NCBI GenBank assembly: GCA_029251165.1
Contig: JAQXDW010000112.1
Location: 22,641 to 86,640, forward strand
DNA length: 64,000 nt
Reading direction: 5' to 3'
Source of the DNA: Myxococcota bacterium
GTDB taxonomy: Bacteria > Myxococcota_A > UBA796
Part shown: in pieces, positions 63,580-64,000 of the stretch
Numbering within the stretch: the first letter of the stretch is position 1
Layout of the letters: each line of letters begins with the position of its first letter
Made by a program: the position numbers and the translations under genes
The notes under the pieces: generated by a model
Databases searched by the model: none
What the model was told of the DNA's origin: nothing
Seen by the model: the letters and a program-made list of their open reading frames with translations, nothing else

Positions 63580-64000
63580 ATGACATTGATCGCCCTACTC
63601 AGCCTGGGAGCCTGCGGCGACAGTGTCCAGCCGCTCAACACCGCCTCTCCAGCCTCGCTGAGGTTCCCTGCGCCTCCAGCAGACGCGCTGCGCGCTGCCC
63701 TGCCCGGACGCTCGCTGCTGATCCATGGTGCAACCGTGATCGATGGTCGCGGCGGTCCGCCACAGGAGGGCATGGACGTGAGGGTCGAGGCTGGCGTGAT
63801 CGAGGAGATCGGGGTGGGTCTCACGGCTCCAGAGCTCCCTCATCTGGACGCCACGGGCCTGTTTCTCCTGCCGGGACTCATCACCTCTCACTCGCACGTT
63901 CAGTCGGTGCCGGGGAGCATCCTGCGTGGAGACTCGGCTGAGGACATCGAGCAGCAGCAGACCTTGCAGCTGCGCGCCTACCTGGCGAGCGGCTTCACGA
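63580..64000 (+). CDS. Amidohydrolase-family lipoprotein, cut by the window end
   Basis: The first 140 codons of a gene that continues past the window. The signal MTLIALLSLGAC ends in a lipobox. The mature part shows the beta-sandwich of amidohydrolases (LLIHGATVIDGRGGPPQEGM, DVRVEAGVIEEIG) and then the metal-binding strand FLLPGLITSHSHV, where the His-x-His pair normally binds the active-site metal. It resembles imidazolonepropionase-like hydrolases, but with an envelope anchor. The start is the ATG at 63580. Confidence 0.75.
   Translation, partial: MTLIALLSLGACGDSVQPLNTASPASLRFPAPPADALRAALPGRSLLIHGATVIDGRGGPPQEGMDVRVEAGVIEEIGVGLTAPELPHLDATGLFLLPGLITSHSHVQSVPGSILRGDSAEDIEQQQTLQLRAYLASGFT

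Noticed and set aside
1..64000. tRNA, rRNA, insertion sequence, prophage, integrase or origin features
   Set aside because: No tRNA-like T-loop outside coding sequence, no rRNA segment, and no transposase, integrase or terminal inverted repeat pair was found by reading.

Overview
The window is high-GC DNA that looks like a Myxococcota or related deltaproteobacterial chromosome. The evidence is a MYXO-CTERM-like sorting tail (GCGC, a hydrophobic helix, then RRR) on the protein ending at 50606, a very large share of predicted lipoproteins whose mature N-termini are rich in Asp, Thr, Ser and Gly (DTGDT-type linkers), a eukaryote-like Ser/Thr kinase, many signalling proteins, and short mixed-strand gene clusters. 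This is inference from style; no rRNA, tRNA or housekeeping marker is present to fix the taxon.

Region 1 (33-15425) is an exopolysaccharide locus of the Wzx/Wzy type. On the minus strand a BY-kinase/co-polymerase (Wzc-like), a Wzy/ligase-like polymerase, a Wzx flippase, a GT4 glycosyltransferase, a Wza-like export protein and a GalE-like epimerase form one run. A divergent pair (beta-propeller-like protein and polysaccharide deacetylase) starts only 43 nt from the kinase start. A second minus-strand pair encodes another GT4 enzyme and the undecaprenyl-phosphate sugar phosphotransferase that should start the repeat unit. A plus-strand gene fuses a sulfotransferase to a GT4 glycosyltransferase. 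Together these cover initiation, extension, sulfation, flipping, polymerisation, export and deacetylation.

Region 2 (15459-31141) is accessory: a Ser/Thr kinase with a six-residue repeat linker and two C2H2-like fingers, a caspase-like (clan CD) protein with an N-terminal GNQA motif like those of contractile-injection-system-associated proteins, several lipoproteins (alpha/beta hydrolase, SGNH hydrolase, GH43-like propeller, PKD/Ig-like repeats), an EEP-family phosphatase/nuclease and a RetSat/CrtI-like flavoprotein.

Region 3 (31195-39630) holds a heavy-metal RND efflux operon (small unknown protein, CusB-like adaptor, CusA-like pump, His-rich lipoprotein) without an outer-membrane channel gene in view, then a hybrid sensor histidine kinase and an AT-richer non-coding stretch.

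Region 4 (39631-64000) contains more lipoproteins, a KatG catalase-peroxidase that carries a lipoprotein signal, with an OxyR regulator downstream and a tandem OxyR-like operator upstream, pentapeptide-repeat and LRR proteins, a GH16 lipoprotein, a MYXO-CTERM protein, a diguanylate cyclase, a DOT1-like methyltransferase, a second hybrid histidine kinase, an FG-GAP lipoprotein, a TPR-thioredoxin protein and the start of an amidohydrolase cut by the window edge.

The most unusual items are the DOT1-like methyltransferase, the caspase-like protein, the lipoprotein KatG with its operator, the sulfotransferase-glycosyltransferase fusion, the zinc-finger kinase and the co-polymerase with a third membrane segment. 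No CRISPR array, insertion sequence, prophage, tRNA or rRNA was seen.
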